From assembly GCF_013404085.1 (NCBI RefSeq), contig NZ_JABFHO010000001.1, positions 3,111,001 to 3,175,000 on the forward strand: a stretch of DNA of 64,000 bases, in the 5' to 3' direction. The notes beneath the pieces were generated by a model. That model was not told where the DNA came from. It saw only the letters and a program-made list of their open reading frames with translations, and ran no database searches. Source of the DNA: Winogradskyella helgolandensis (lineage in GTDB: Bacteria > Bacteroidota > Bacteroidia > Flavobacteriales > Flavobacteriaceae). A program made the translations under genes and the position numbers. Below, piece after piece: positions 34,778 to 44,391 of this stretch; position 1 is the stretch's first letter, and each line of letters begins with the position of its first letter.

Positions 34778-35815
34778 TTATAAATTAAAGTTCCAATGTT
34801 GTTTTAAATCGTAATGCAAAGTTCCGTTTTTTACATGTAATGGAGAAGGAAAATTGTTAGTAAATAAACTTCCTGTTCCTAAACCTTGAGGCATGCTATT
34901 TTTTAAGGTATATGTCCATTGTGCTATGCCATTCAATCCAACATTACTTTCTAAAGCACTAGTTATCCACCAATTAATGTTTAAGTCTTCTGCGATGTCA
35001 ATCCATTGCTGACTTCCTTTAAAACCACCAACTAAGCTCGGTTTTAAAATAATGTATTGCGGTTTTATAGTTTTAAGTAATTCTTGTTTATGGTCTTCAG
35101 AAAACACTCCAATCAATTCTTCATCTAAAGCAATTGGCAAAGGGGTTGCTTCACAAAGTTGAGCCATCACTTCAAACTGCTTAGGTTTTATAGGTTGTTC
35201 TATGGAATGTAAGTGGTATTCTGAAAGGCGATTTAACTTTTCTAAAGCATCATTAGGTGAAAATGCACCATTGGCATCCACTCTTAGTTCAATATCTGAT
35301 ACTGAAAACTCTTTTCGTATCGATTTTAAAATGTCTAATTCGGTTTGAAAATCAATAGCCCCTATTTTTAATTTGATACAATTAAATCCGGTTTCAATTT
35401 TTTCCTTTATTTGGGTTCGCATAAAATGGTCATCACCCATCCAAACTAAACCATTAATCGGAATACTATCTTCTCCTTTTGAAAATTGAGATGGAAATAG
35501 TTGAAACTGATTTGCACTATTTAAAGATTTAAAAGCGGTTTCTAGTCCAAACTGAATACTTGGGAATTCAACTAATTCTAATAAAAGTTTATCTAAGCCA
35601 TGCTGAATATTGTTGCAAGTCCATTTTAATTTAGCTTCATAATCTGATCTATCGTCAATCGACAAACCTCTTAAAATACCACACTCACCTACTCCATTTT
35701 TATCTTCATTTTCTAATAAGATAAACCACGTTTCTTTAGTGGTCATTACACCTCGCGATGTACCACTTGGACGTTTAAAGTCTAAAATATACTTATGGTA
35801 AGTTGCATTTATCAT
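34778..35815 (-). CDS. menC: o-succinylbenzoate synthase
   Basis: A 345-residue enolase-superfamily enzyme that dehydrates SHCHC to o-succinylbenzoate. The frame continues to a TTG at 35824, but the ATG at 35815 (M-I-N-A-T-Y-H-K) fits the family start. Catalytic features: K-L-K-I-G (Lys about residue 147), metal ligands in R-V-D-A-N-G-A-F, E-Q-P and D-E-E-L, and I-L-K-P-S-L-V-G-G near residue 259. Length is normal. First gene of the menC–CPBP–menE unit; divergent from the sterol-desaturase gene. Confidence 0.93.
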   Translation of the reverse strand: MINATYHKYILDFKRPSGTSRGVMTTKETWFILLENEDKNGVGECGILRGLSIDDRSDYEAKLKWTCNNIQHGLDKLLLELVEFPSIQFGLETAFKSLNSANQFQLFPSQFSKGEDSIPINGLVWMGDDHFMRTQIKEKIETGFNCIKLKIGAIDFQTELDILKSIRKEFSVSDIELRVDANGAFSPNDALEKLNRLSEYHLHSIEQPIKPKQFEVMAQLCEATPLPIALDEELIGVFSEDHKQELLKTIKPQYIILKPSLVGGFKGSQQWIDIAEDLNINWWITSALESNVGLNGIAQWTYTLKNSMPQGLGTGSLFTNNFPSPLHVKNGTLHYDLKQHWNFNL

Positions 35816-35835
35816 AGATATCAAAAATAGTTAAA

Positions 35836-35843
35836 TAATTTCG
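35836..35843 (+). promoter_or_regulatory. weak -7 box (TAATTTCG)
   Basis: Matches the relaxed TAnnTTYG consensus, 28 bases before the sterol-desaturase ATG. No good -33 element. Confidence 0.3.
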
Positions 35844-35871
35844 TAAATTACAGATCCAATATCGACTGTTA

Positions 35872-36765
35872 ATGCCTGATTTCCCAAATATTATTCTATA
35901 TGCCATACCCTTTTTTGTATTGGCCATGTTGTTAGAATTATATATAACTACAAAACAACACATTAACACGTATGAAACTAAAGACTCCTTCTCATCTATT
36001 GCTATGGGATTGGGCAATGTCATTTTAGGGTTTGCAAGTAAAGCCCTAGTTATATTAGTCTTCTTTTGGGTTTATGACAACGTTAGACTGTTTACAATTC
36101 CTGTAGCATGGTGGTCGTTTTTATTCATATTCTTTGCAGATGACTTGGCATATTATTGGTTTCACCGTGTATCGCATGAATGTCGATTATTTTGGGCATC
36201 ACATGTCGTTCATCATTCTTCAGAGCATTATAATTTAAGCACTGCTCTGAGACAAACTTGGTCTGGTGGTTTTTATACGTTTATATTTTGGTTGTGGTTA
36301 CCGTTGTTAGGCTTTCATCCTGCAATGATATTATTACAAATGTCTATTAGCTTATTGTATCAATTTTGGATTCATACGGAAGCCATTAACAAAATGCCAA
36401 AATGGTTTGAAGCTGTTTTTAATACCCCATCACACCACAGAGTGCATCATGGCAGTAATCCAATTTATTTAGATCGTAATCATGCCGGAATTTTAATTAT
36501 TTGGGATCGCTTATTTGGTACTTTTCAACCTGAACTAGACGATGAAAAAGTAATCTATGGTTTAGTAACAAATATTAAAAGCTACAACCCAATTAAGATT
36601 GCTTTTATTGAATGGTGGCAATTATTGAAAGATGCGTTTACCGGACGTATGTCTTTAAAACACAGATTGCTTTATCTCTTTAAATCACCTGGTTGGAAAC
36701 ATGATGGAAGTGGGAAAGTTAGTGATGACTTGCGTAATGAGTGGTTAAGTAGAAAAAATCAATAA
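35872..36765 (+). CDS. sterol desaturase / fatty acid hydroxylase family protein
   Basis: A 297-residue membrane protein with about four or five transmembrane segments and the three histidine boxes of the di-iron family: H98-x3-H (H-R-V-S-H), H111-V-V-H-H (with a later H) and H189-R-V-H-H193. These ligate the di-iron centre that hydroxylates lipids or carotenoids. In Bacteroidota such proteins act on sphingolipid, ornithine lipid or carotenoid substrates; which one applies is unknown. The G-N-V-I-L-G-F segment after the first helix is typical. Confidence 0.92.
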   Translation: MPDFPNIILYAIPFFVLAMLLELYITTKQHINTYETKDSFSSIAMGLGNVILGFASKALVILVFFWVYDNVRLFTIPVAWWSFLFIFFADDLAYYWFHRVSHECRLFWASHVVHHSSEHYNLSTALRQTWSGGFYTFIFWLWLPLLGFHPAMILLQMSISLLYQFWIHTEAINKMPKWFEAVFNTPSHHRVHHGSNPIYLDRNHAGILIIWDRLFGTFQPELDDEKVIYGLVTNIKSYNPIKIAFIEWWQLLKDAFTGRMSLKHRLLYLFKSPGWKHDGSGKVSDDLRNEWLSRKNQ

Positions 36766-36779
36766 TGATAGCACTTTCA

Positions 36780-37901
36780 TTATTTTAAAGCTGTTAGCTT
36801 ATAAACTTCAAGCAATTTATCAATCATTAAATGTTCTGAAAAATTATTAACCGAATGGTCATATGCTTTTTCACCCATGCCATGTAAAACGTCGGGATTT
36901 AAAGTGATGTCTTCAATTATATCCGCTAATTGAAGAAAATTTTCAGACTCAAAAAGGAAGCCTGTTTCTCCTTCAATAATTTGATCTAGAGCTCCTTGTA
37001 TATTCGAACGAATTACTGGTTTTTTCATCATCATTGCTTCCAATGGTACTAAAGGAAAACCTTCAACTCTCGATGGAAGAATTAATACATCTATAATATT
37101 ATAGATATCGGAAGGATCACTAAAAGGAATTGACGTAATTAGATGTCTTACTTCACACGCATTGATTAAACTGTTTAACCATTCAATATTACCATCTCCA
37201 AGAATAATAAGATGCATTTTTAAGTGTTTACAGCGTTCAATTGCATGAATTAAAATATCTATGCCTTTACGCTTACCGATTGTTCCGACGAAACCAAATA
37301 TAATATGATTTGCAGGTATTTTGTAACGCTCTTTTAACTTTTGAATTGCATTTCTATCAAGCGGTTGTTTATGATTTTTAACACCATTGAATATAAGTTT
37401 CACAGCAGTTTTATCATAGTTATAATCCGAAACTAAACTTGATTCTAATTCTCTACTAATCGCTATAGCATAATCCCCTTTTTTATTTAAAAAATGTTTA
37501 GGAATATTCATGTTATGATGCGTTACAATAAACTTTTTACCAGACATTAATCTGTATATAGCACCTAAATATGTCGTCACAGGATAATGCGCATGTACAA
37601 TATCAGGCTTTATTTTATATAATTGAAATAAGCCAAATGGTGTCGCAGTGATATATGATAGTAATTGTTGGAATCTCGTGAAATAATTAATTTTATTGTA
37701 AAGAGGAAAAGGGACTTTGACAAATTGAACTCCGTTTACTTTAGCTTTCTCAAATAACTTTAGAGCATTGTAATCCTGACCAGGACCTCTAGATAATATG
37801 TAAACTTCATTTCCTCGTTTGATAAAGTTCTCAGCTAATGCATATATATGGGTGGTAGAACCTTCAGCCGGTAAATATCTTGCAAAGAAAATAATTTTCA
37901 T
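36780..37901 (-). CDS. family 4 glycosyltransferase
   Basis: A 373-residue GT-B enzyme. The N-terminal domain has a Y-L-P-A-E-G-S-T-T-H segment and D-I-V-H-A-H-Y-P near residue 101. The C-terminal domain has G-F-V-G-T-I-G-K-R-K-G-I-D near residue 205 and the nucleotide-sugar E-G-F-P-L-V-P-L-E-A-M (E-x7-E motif) near residue 279. It transfers a sugar from an activated donor to a surface glycan. Isolated from other glycan genes apart from the GT2 some 9 kb away. Cytosolic face of the membrane. Confidence 0.92.
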   Translation of the reverse strand: MKIIFFARYLPAEGSTTHIYALAENFIKRGNEVYILSRGPGQDYNALKLFEKAKVNGVQFVKVPFPLYNKINYFTRFQQLLSYITATPFGLFQLYKIKPDIVHAHYPVTTYLGAIYRLMSGKKFIVTHHNMNIPKHFLNKKGDYAIAISRELESSLVSDYNYDKTAVKLIFNGVKNHKQPLDRNAIQKLKERYKIPANHIIFGFVGTIGKRKGIDILIHAIERCKHLKMHLIILGDGNIEWLNSLINACEVRHLITSIPFSDPSDIYNIIDVLILPSRVEGFPLVPLEAMMMKKPVIRSNIQGALDQIIEGETGFLFESENFLQLADIIEDITLNPDVLHGMGEKAYDHSVNNFSEHLMIDKLLEVYKLTALK

Positions 37902-38284
37902 AAGGTTCTAAATCTTAATCGAATCCTCTATAGTATATTTTATAGAATACCAGTAAACTATAAAATAAGATTTTGACATACAGGTGATTATAATCCTAAA
38001 CCTACATATTATTTATATATATTCATAGATTATTCGATAATATTCACATATTTCATTATTAATAAACAACAATGGATAGGAAACGACATACAACATGATA
38101 AATATTAAAATAATATAACAAAGATTTGTCTAAGATTTGTTTATACTATACTGGCCATTAAAGCTTTAATAGTGTTGGTTCATCTCATAGTACACAAGGA
38201 ACCACTAGAGAAATGATTTAGAAGTTCCGTATTTCCGAAACGCTTGCTACATAAAGTTATTCTGAGAAGCCACGTAAGGTAGGC
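37902..38284. other. 383-base intergenic region
   Basis: Very AT-rich spacer upstream of the GT4 gene. It holds a 10-bp perfect inverted repeat (37936-37945 tattttatag with 37958-37967 ctataaaata), 35 bases from the GT4 start. The part after 38150 is less AT-rich and reads as short broken frames, but none is supportable as a gene. Confidence 0.55.
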
Positions 38285-38953
38285 TTAAATGGATTTGAAT
38301 TTCCAAAATTTATTATTCGGTAATGGTGCTACAAAAGTATTCATATCTTCAGAATCAGAATCTTTATAGGTTATTTTCCACGCGTGAAGACAAACAGCTA
38401 ATGGTAAATAATTTTGATCCGATCCATATTTTTCATCTCCTAGAATAGGAAGTCCAATATGTGCCAATTGCGCTCTTATTTGATGAAATCGACCCGTTTT
38501 TGGTTGTATTTCTAAAAGGTAACCAAAATCGTTTTGATCAATTACCTTGTAAGAAAGCCTACAATCTAAAGTGTTTTTTGATTTTGATTGAACAATATCT
38601 GCTCTTTTTTCTAAGTTATTCTTCACGAGAAAATTAACCAAGTTACCTTTGCTTTTTAAAGGTTTATTCTTAACAACTGCTAAATACGTTTTTTGAACTT
38701 TTCGACTGCTAAATAACGTGTTAAATGCAACTAGAATGCTTTTTTTCTTGGCAAAAATCAGCACACCACTTGTGACACGATCTAATCGATGAATAACACC
38801 AACATAAGGCTTTCGTTTACTTTTAATGAGATGATTGAATACCTGATCCTCAACCGTGTTATTTTCATAAAGACTTTTTTCAGTAATAAGTCCTGCTGAT
38901 TTATTGACGATTATAAGATCATTGGTTTCAACTATAACTTCAAGGTTTGACAT
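38285..38953 (-). CDS. RluA-family pseudouridine synthase
   Basis: A 222-residue pseudouridine synthase. The catalytic motif H-R-L-D-R-V-T-S-G-V (Asp at about residue 59) and the later G-R-F-H-Q-I-R-A-Q-L (about residue 158) are intact, as is L-I-L-G-D-E-K-Y-G near residue 173. No S4 RNA-binding domain precedes it, which fits the short TruC/RluA-like branch acting on tRNA or rRNA. The target uridine cannot be assigned. It is followed by the long spacer and preceded, 14 bases upstream, by ygiQ. Confidence 0.9.
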   Translation of the reverse strand: MSNLEVIVETNDLIIVNKSAGLITEKSLYENNTVEDQVFNHLIKSKRKPYVGVIHRLDRVTSGVLIFAKKKSILVAFNTLFSSRKVQKTYLAVVKNKPLKSKGNLVNFLVKNNLEKRADIVQSKSKNTLDCRLSYKVIDQNDFGYLLEIQPKTGRFHQIRAQLAHIGLPILGDEKYGSDQNYLPLAVCLHAWKITYKDSDSEDMNTFVAPLPNNKFWKFKSI

Positions 38954-38967
38954 TACAATCTACTTTT

Positions 38968-40938
38968 TTAACGTCTTTTTGGTCTTGATTTGCGTTTCTT
39001 TTTTCGACGAGAACCTTTTGAAAAATTTGAATCCGTAGATGGAATAGCATCATCAAAGGTGTTTTTTACAGCTTTCAAATTAACGCTTTTCCAGCCTTTT
39101 TCTTTAGTTTCTGGCAACAACACAGTTAATAAATCGTCTCTACCTACTTTATTTAAGGTCTTTCTAATCCAATCTTTGTTTTCTTTTTTATACCAAAAGA
39201 AGAAGCGATGTTGTTCCTCTTTTTCCTTTCGAGATTTTGGTGTTTTTGTTGGTTTTAACGTATAAGGATGATAGCCACTATAGTAAATAACTGTTGCAAC
39301 CGTCATTGGCGTTGGTGTAAACCCTTGTACTTGCTCTAATTGAAAACCCATATCTTTAGTTTCTGCAGCTAAATTTGCCATATCTTCCACTTCACACGCT
39401 GGATGATTTGAAATAAAATAAGGAATCAACTGCAGCTTTAAGTTTTTCGCCACATTAATCTTGTCGAAACGTTCTTTAAACTTATGAAAATATTTAAACG
39501 ATGGTTTACGCATCAACTTTAAAACAGGATCTGAAGTATGTTCTGGCGCGACTTTTAAACGACCAGAAATATGCTTAGTCATTACTTCTTCCGTATAGTC
39601 GTCTAATTCTTTAGGATCAGCATTCTTATTAAATTCTGGCACCAACATATCATGGCGAATACCACTACCAATAAATGATTTTTTAATTTTAGGATGCTTG
39701 TCAACTGCCTGATACAATTCAGTTAATGGCTTATGAGATGTATCTAAATTACTACAAATCACAGGTGAAATACAAGAAGGTGCCACACACTTATCGCAAA
39801 TGGATTGCACTTTTCCTTTCATCTTATACATATTGGCAGAAGGCCCACCAATATCTGATAAATAGCCTTTAAAATCTGGCATATTAGCCACTTTATCAAC
39901 TTCTCTTAATACTGATTCTTGACTACGACTTGCAATAAATTTTCCTTGATGTGCAGAAATAGTACAAAAACTACAACCTCCAAAACATCCGCGATGTATG
40001 TTAATTGAAAACTTAATCATTTCAAACGCAGGAATTGGTCCACGCTTATTATATTTCGGATGCGGTAATCTTGTGTAAGGCAAATCAAAAGAGGCATCAA
40101 TCTCTTCTTCCAACATCGTTGGAAATGGTGGATTAATGATTAATGTTCTATCATTTATACTTTGAAAAATTCGTTTTGCTTTCAACTTATTCGATTCTTG
40201 TTCTATAACCTTGAAGTTAGAAGCAAATTTTTTCTTGTCATTTAAACAAACAGTATGTGAGTGAATTTCCACATCATCCCAGTTTTTATTCTTAGGAATA
40301 GCTTCATTTTTATCGACTAAAACAGCAGTTTGTTTAATAGTCGTTAAGCTAGAAAAAGGCACGCCTTTTTGTAATAACTCTACAATTTCTCGCAAAGGTT
40401 GTTCACCCATTCCATACACCAACATATCTGCTTTAGAAGTTTCTAAAATAGATGGCATAAGTTTATCACTCCAATAATCGTAATGCGTTACACGACGTAA
40501 AGACGCTTCAATACCTCCAATTAACACTGGAACATCTGGGAATTTTTCTTTTAGAATATTTGAATATACAGATGTCGCATAATCGGGTCTAAATCCTATA
40601 TCACCATTTGGAGTATAGGCATCTTTATCGCGACGTCTTTTACTAGCTGTATAATTACTCACCATTGGATCCATACAACCACCTGTAACTCCAAAAAACA
40701 ATTTTGGGGTTCCTAGCTTGGTAAAATCTTGTAGATTATCGTTTACGCTCGGCTGTGGCACTATAGCCACTTTAAGTCCATAACTTTCTAAAATACGACC
40801 AATTACGGCAGGTCCAAATGATGGGTGATCCACATAAGCATCTCCACTAAAAAGTATAACATCGAGTTCTTTCCAACCTCTAATTTTTACTTCTTTGTTT
40901 GTTGTGGGTAACCAATCTGTAAGTTTATTCATTTCCAT
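38968..40938 (-). CDS. YgiQ family radical SAM protein
   Basis: A 656-residue radical-SAM protein with the cluster motif C318-x3-C322-x2-C325 (C-F-G-G-C-S-F-C). The YgiQ N-terminal domain precedes it (F-S-G-D-A-Y-V-D-H-P-S-F, about residues 30-41; G-G-I-E-A-S-L-R-R near residue 158), and the family's G-F-T-P-T-P-M-T motif is near residue 541. The C-terminus is a long Lys/Arg-rich tail, which suggests nucleic-acid contact. Substrate unknown. The -7 box is only 7 bases before the ATG. Confidence 0.93.
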   Translation of the reverse strand: MEMNKLTDWLPTTNKEVKIRGWKELDVILFSGDAYVDHPSFGPAVIGRILESYGLKVAIVPQPSVNDNLQDFTKLGTPKLFFGVTGGCMDPMVSNYTASKRRRDKDAYTPNGDIGFRPDYATSVYSNILKEKFPDVPVLIGGIEASLRRVTHYDYWSDKLMPSILETSKADMLVYGMGEQPLREIVELLQKGVPFSSLTTIKQTAVLVDKNEAIPKNKNWDDVEIHSHTVCLNDKKKFASNFKVIEQESNKLKAKRIFQSINDRTLIINPPFPTMLEEEIDASFDLPYTRLPHPKYNKRGPIPAFEMIKFSINIHRGCFGGCSFCTISAHQGKFIASRSQESVLREVDKVANMPDFKGYLSDIGGPSANMYKMKGKVQSICDKCVAPSCISPVICSNLDTSHKPLTELYQAVDKHPKIKKSFIGSGIRHDMLVPEFNKNADPKELDDYTEEVMTKHISGRLKVAPEHTSDPVLKLMRKPSFKYFHKFKERFDKINVAKNLKLQLIPYFISNHPACEVEDMANLAAETKDMGFQLEQVQGFTPTPMTVATVIYYSGYHPYTLKPTKTPKSRKEKEEQHRFFFWYKKENKDWIRKTLNKVGRDDLLTVLLPETKEKGWKSVNLKAVKNTFDDAIPSTDSNFSKGSRRKKKRKSRPKRR

Positions 40939-40945
40939 AGTGCTG

Positions 40946-40973
40946 CAAAGATACAGTTAAATTTGTTTCACAA
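40946..40973 (-). promoter_or_regulatory. putative near-leaderless promoter of ygiQ-like gene
   Basis: TATCTTTG on the minus strand (40946-40953) is an exact -7 box, with TTG at 40971-40973, 17 bases upstream. Only 7 bases separate the box from the ATG at 40938, so the transcript should begin at or almost at the start codon. Confidence 0.55.
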
Positions 40974-41080
40974 CTCAACACGGAAAAATTACGATTTAGA
41001 ATTAATCTTTACCATCATTTAAAATCCAAATTAAGCCTTCTCTTTTGTCGCTCTAAGAATGGTGTTGTACTTTTTCTTTT

Positions 41081-41152
41081 GGTTTAAGAGAACATGTCTA
41101 CGTTAGCTACTCTGGTGGATATGTTTCTAACGACGTTGCCAAATATCTTTAA
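41081..41152 (+). pseudogene. possible short 3' gene remnant
   Basis: A frame ending at TAA 41150-41152 encodes G-L-R-E-H-V-Y-V-S-Y-S-G-G-Y-V-S-N-D-V-A-K-Y-L, which reads like a beta-strand-rich C-terminus. No start codon precedes it and the upstream sequence is not protein-like. It may be the remnant of a lost gene or chance. No family recognised. Confidence 0.2.
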
Positions 41153-41191
41153 ATATAGTTATGATAATTATCGTTCTAAACATCAAAACGT

Positions 41192-41869
41192 TTACAGTTC
41201 TATTCGTTCACCAATATCTAATAACATTAAATCCTTACCCTTATCGAAGAATTTTCGTTTGGCTTCTTCATGATTAATTTCAATATAACCGAAAGTATCA
41301 AAATGATATCCTAGAACTTTATCACATTCTATAAAATCACTGGCCAGAATAGCATCATCAATACCCATTGTAAAATTATCACCAATAGGTAAAATTGCTA
41401 AATCGAGATTAACTTGCATCGGAATTAACTTCATGTCCATAGTTAAGGCTGTATCACCTGCTATGTATATGGTTTTATGTTCTCCTTCAATAATAAATCC
41501 GCCAGGTTGCCCTCCATAAGATCCATCTGGAAAAGAAGATGTATGAATGGCATTAACATATTTAAGATTCCCAAACTCAAAATCCCAAGAGCCTCCATGA
41601 TTCATAGGATGACCTTCTAAATCTTTGTTTTGAAAATATGTAACGATTTCAAAATTAGACACAATTACTGCACCTGTGCGCTTCGCAATGGCTTCAACAT
41701 CTAAAATATGATCTTGATGGGCATGTGTGACTAAAATATAATCCGCTTTTAATGTCTCTATATCTATGTCCGAGGCTTTGTCATTTCCTGTTATAAAAGG
41801 ATCGACTAAAATGTAAATGTCTTTAATTTGAATACCTAAAGAGGCATGACCGTAGAATGTAATTTTCAT
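41192..41869 (-). CDS. metal-dependent hydrolase, MBL fold (UPF0173 family)
   Basis: A 225-residue metallo-beta-lactamase-fold hydrolase. The H-x-H-x-D-H metal motif is T-H49-A-H51-Q-D53-H54, preceded by V-D-P-F (residues 22-25), with the later A-G-D-T strand near residue 139 and H-F-D-T-F near residue 195. It belongs to the UPF0173 group, whose substrate is unknown. Cytosolic. It starts 15 bases after the preceding gene, suggesting one transcript. Confidence 0.9.
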   Translation of the reverse strand: MKITFYGHASLGIQIKDIYILVDPFITGNDKASDIDIETLKADYILVTHAHQDHILDVEAIAKRTGAVIVSNFEIVTYFQNKDLEGHPMNHGGSWDFEFGNLKYVNAIHTSSFPDGSYGGQPGGFIIEGEHKTIYIAGDTALTMDMKLIPMQVNLDLAILPIGDNFTMGIDDAILASDFIECDKVLGYHFDTFGYIEINHEEAKRKFFDKGKDLMLLDIGERIEL

Positions 41870-41884
41870 AATTATATATTTACG

Positions 41885-43375
41885 CTATTGTAAAATCATA
41901 AATTGTCTTTTCTTTCGACCATCACTCATCATAATGAATTTTCCATCTTGATAAGTTCCGTAAAAAGGTTGATAATAGGTTTTGCCTTTATTATCTTGAA
42001 TCTTGCTATATATTACTTCTCCAGTACTGTTGTAAACAATATCGTAGAGTGATGACGATTCAAACCAACCTTTGGATACTTTAGTTCTGCCATCATTCTT
42101 TTCGAGAAGGTTTTTACCAGAATTTAAAAGAACATGCAATTCTTCATCTTTTAAAAATGCATTATAAGAGGGTGAATTAGAGCGTTTGAAGATACTTCTT
42201 CCCCAATCTAAATTTCCAGAGACACCAAATTTAAAAATAAGGATATCATCATAATGATAGACGGTTTGCCAATAACCATTATTCATCCCTGTAGAAACAT
42301 AAGTTTGAGTGATATAAAACTCTTCTGCCAATAAATACGTGTTACCTTGTGAATCTTTTAAAACATAATCGATGTAAAAATTAGTCAGTTCTTTTCCTTT
42401 TTCTTTTTTTCTTGAGCCTTTTTTATCTCCGTACAAATCTTCATATACATCTAAAGGCAACTCATAATTATTTTTACTAGCAACCGAGAAGTTAACAGAA
42501 TCAATGATAAAGTTACAGCCTCCTTTAATCCTACCAGTTCTTTCTTCTGAATAAAAACCAATGAGGTGCAATTTATTATCAACTATTGAAATCCTTAAGT
42601 TTCTAATATGCTGATCATCCAGACTTATAGATACTTCTTCGTTTGCTTTTTCGGTAATCTTATTTAAAATAAAACTATAGTTAGCTTCTCCTTTTTTCTT
42701 TTCTCTTTTGCCATTTTCGTAAAGTTTTCCTAATACAAATACCACGCCTTCGTCATTTATAGAAATATCATTATGTTGAAAGTATTTTTCTTCATGTTTT
42801 TGATAGCTCTTAGTATATATGTGCTCTAAGGTTGTAGCATCAAACACTCTTATGGCATAATCATTTACATCTTTATAAATATTATCTGTAGCCATTGCCA
42901 AATATTTTCCATTTGGGGATATATCGATACTAGTTTGACGATCTTGTCGATTGCCAAATAAGAACCTTTTTTTTGCTACCGTAGCTTCGAATAATTTCTT
43001 TTTGCTATGTGATCCACTTTTTATATTAAATGTATGACAGTAAACCAAACGCTCTTTTGCCTTAGGCGAGAAGACCGTAAACACTTTAATCTCATCTCCA
43101 TAGACAACTTCGCCTATATACCTTTCCTTTTTGTCACTTTTTACTACTAGGTTATGAGTTTTATTAAGGTTATTGTCAAAAACATCAAACAATATATCAT
43201 GCTTACTCTCTCTAACGATGCCTGTTAATCCATATTCAGTAGTATGAATCGTTAATACATCTATAGCTTTTTCTTTATCCTTGTATTCTGCGCTTTCGCT
43301 GACATTTAAGGTTGTGTTTTGAGCATTAATAATTGTAAATACAAATAATAAGATTAACGTAAATAGGTTTTTCAT
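41885..43375 (-). CDS. exported hypothetical beta-rich protein
   Basis: A 496-residue protein. The frame reaches 43417, but the ATG at 43375 opens a signal peptide (M-K-N-L-F-T-L-I-L-L-F-V-F-T-I-I-N-A-Q). The body has several D-I-S-P-N-G-K/D-I-S-I-N-D-E-G-type blades, as found in beta-propeller-like proteins, mixed with lysine-rich loops. No catalytic motif is visible. Family not recognised. A strong minus-strand terminator lies upstream, so it is a separate unit from menA. Confidence 0.7.
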   Translation of the reverse strand: MKNLFTLILLFVFTIINAQNTTLNVSESAEYKDKEKAIDVLTIHTTEYGLTGIVRESKHDILFDVFDNNLNKTHNLVVKSDKKERYIGEVVYGDEIKVFTVFSPKAKERLVYCHTFNIKSGSHSKKKLFEATVAKKRFLFGNRQDRQTSIDISPNGKYLAMATDNIYKDVNDYAIRVFDATTLEHIYTKSYQKHEEKYFQHNDISINDEGVVFVLGKLYENGKREKKKGEANYSFILNKITEKANEEVSISLDDQHIRNLRISIVDNKLHLIGFYSEERTGRIKGGCNFIIDSVNFSVASKNNYELPLDVYEDLYGDKKGSRKKEKGKELTNFYIDYVLKDSQGNTYLLAEEFYITQTYVSTGMNNGYWQTVYHYDDILIFKFGVSGNLDWGRSIFKRSNSPSYNAFLKDEELHVLLNSGKNLLEKNDGRTKVSKGWFESSSLYDIVYNSTGEVIYSKIQDNKGKTYYQPFYGTYQDGKFIMMSDGRKKRQFMILQ

Positions 43376-43400
43376 ATAATTATTAATTAAAGTGTTAAAA

Positions 43401-43434
43401 TAAAAAAACTTAAGCATTTACGGGCTTAAGTTTT
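43401..43434 (-). terminator. rho-independent terminator of menA–menB
   Basis: An 11-bp stem (43405-43415 with 43424-43434, aaaacttaagc/gcttaagtttt), 8-base loop, followed on the minus strand by seven Ts. It lies 36 bases past the menA stop. Confidence 0.9.
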
Positions 43435-43469
43435 ATAATTATTTCCAATAAGAACGACGTATAAATCAT

Positions 43470-44375
43470 CTAATATAAAATATAACCAACTCCTAAAAGA
43501 ATTGCCATAAGGAACGTAGATAATGCTAAAACCTTTAATTGACTATCAAAATCATTAGCACTCTTTGCTCCTTTAATCTTTTTAACATGAATTAATAAAG
43601 GTATAAAAGCAACTAAATACAGAAAGTTATAAGGCTCTACATAGTACAGTATTGAAAACAGCATTGTTGTTAACATGGCACCAATGATAAGTGCAAAATG
43701 ATAACGTTTAGCATCTTTTTTTCCTAATTTTATTGCTAATGTAATTTTTCCGGCATTGGTATCGGATTCAATGTCCCTCATATTATTTAAGTTTAACACA
43801 CCCATGCTTAACAGACCAATTGAGATTGCTGGTAAAATAACAACATGGTCAATAGTATGCATAAAAAGGAAATAACTCCCTAATGTGCTAACCAATCCAA
43901 AAAACACAAACACAAAAACATCCCCAAGTGCACGGTATCCGTATGGTGACTTACCCATGGTATAATTTAAAGCCGCATAAACTGAAAGTCCACCAAGCAA
44001 TAAAAACAATAAAATATTTAGAATACTACCAGGAGCAAATGCATTCCAAATAAGAACCATTGTACTAATTATAACGATAATGACATTAAGTTTTATGCCA
44101 TCCATCATTTCATCTGGAGTAATGGCACCGCTTTGTATGGCACGTTGTGGACCTACGCGCTCATCATTATCTGTACCTCGCACACCATCGCCATAATCAT
44201 TTGCTAGGTTAGATAGTATTTGTAAACTGATAGTGGTTAATAAAGCAAAAATAAAAATCCATTGATTAAAGTGACCATTATAGTAAGCAAAACATCCTCC
44301 AAGGATAATTCCAGAAACAGAAAGTGGCAAAGTCCTTAATCGCATGGCAGAAAGCCATGGTCTAATTTTTTCCAT
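43470..44375 (-). CDS. menA: 1,4-dihydroxy-2-naphthoate octaprenyltransferase
   Basis: A 301-residue UbiA-superfamily prenyltransferase with about eight or nine transmembrane helices. The first Asp-rich prenyl-diphosphate motif N-D-Y-G-D-G-x-x-G-x-D is near residue 59, the second N-N-M-R-D-I-E-S-D near residue 197, and the opening W-L-S-A-M-R-L-R-T-L-P-L is typical of MenA. It attaches the polyprenyl tail to DHNA to form demethylmenaquinone. menB lies 16 bases upstream; the two form an operon. Confidence 0.95.
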   Translation of the reverse strand: MEKIRPWLSAMRLRTLPLSVSGIILGGCFAYYNGHFNQWIFIFALLTTISLQILSNLANDYGDGVRGTDNDERVGPQRAIQSGAITPDEMMDGIKLNVIIVIISTMVLIWNAFAPGSILNILLFLLLGGLSVYAALNYTMGKSPYGYRALGDVFVFVFFGLVSTLGSYFLFMHTIDHVVILPAISIGLLSMGVLNLNNMRDIESDTNAGKITLAIKLGKKDAKRYHFALIIGAMLTTMLFSILYYVEPYNFLYLVAFIPLLIHVKKIKGAKSANDFDSQLKVLALSTFLMAILLGVGYILY

Positions 44376-44391
44376 GTAATTCTAGTTTAGA

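Noticed and set aside
38150..38284. Possible gene remnant in the spacer between GT4 and the RluA-like gene
   Set aside because: Short frames in all readings are interrupted by stops; no consistent protein-like segment long enough to support a call.
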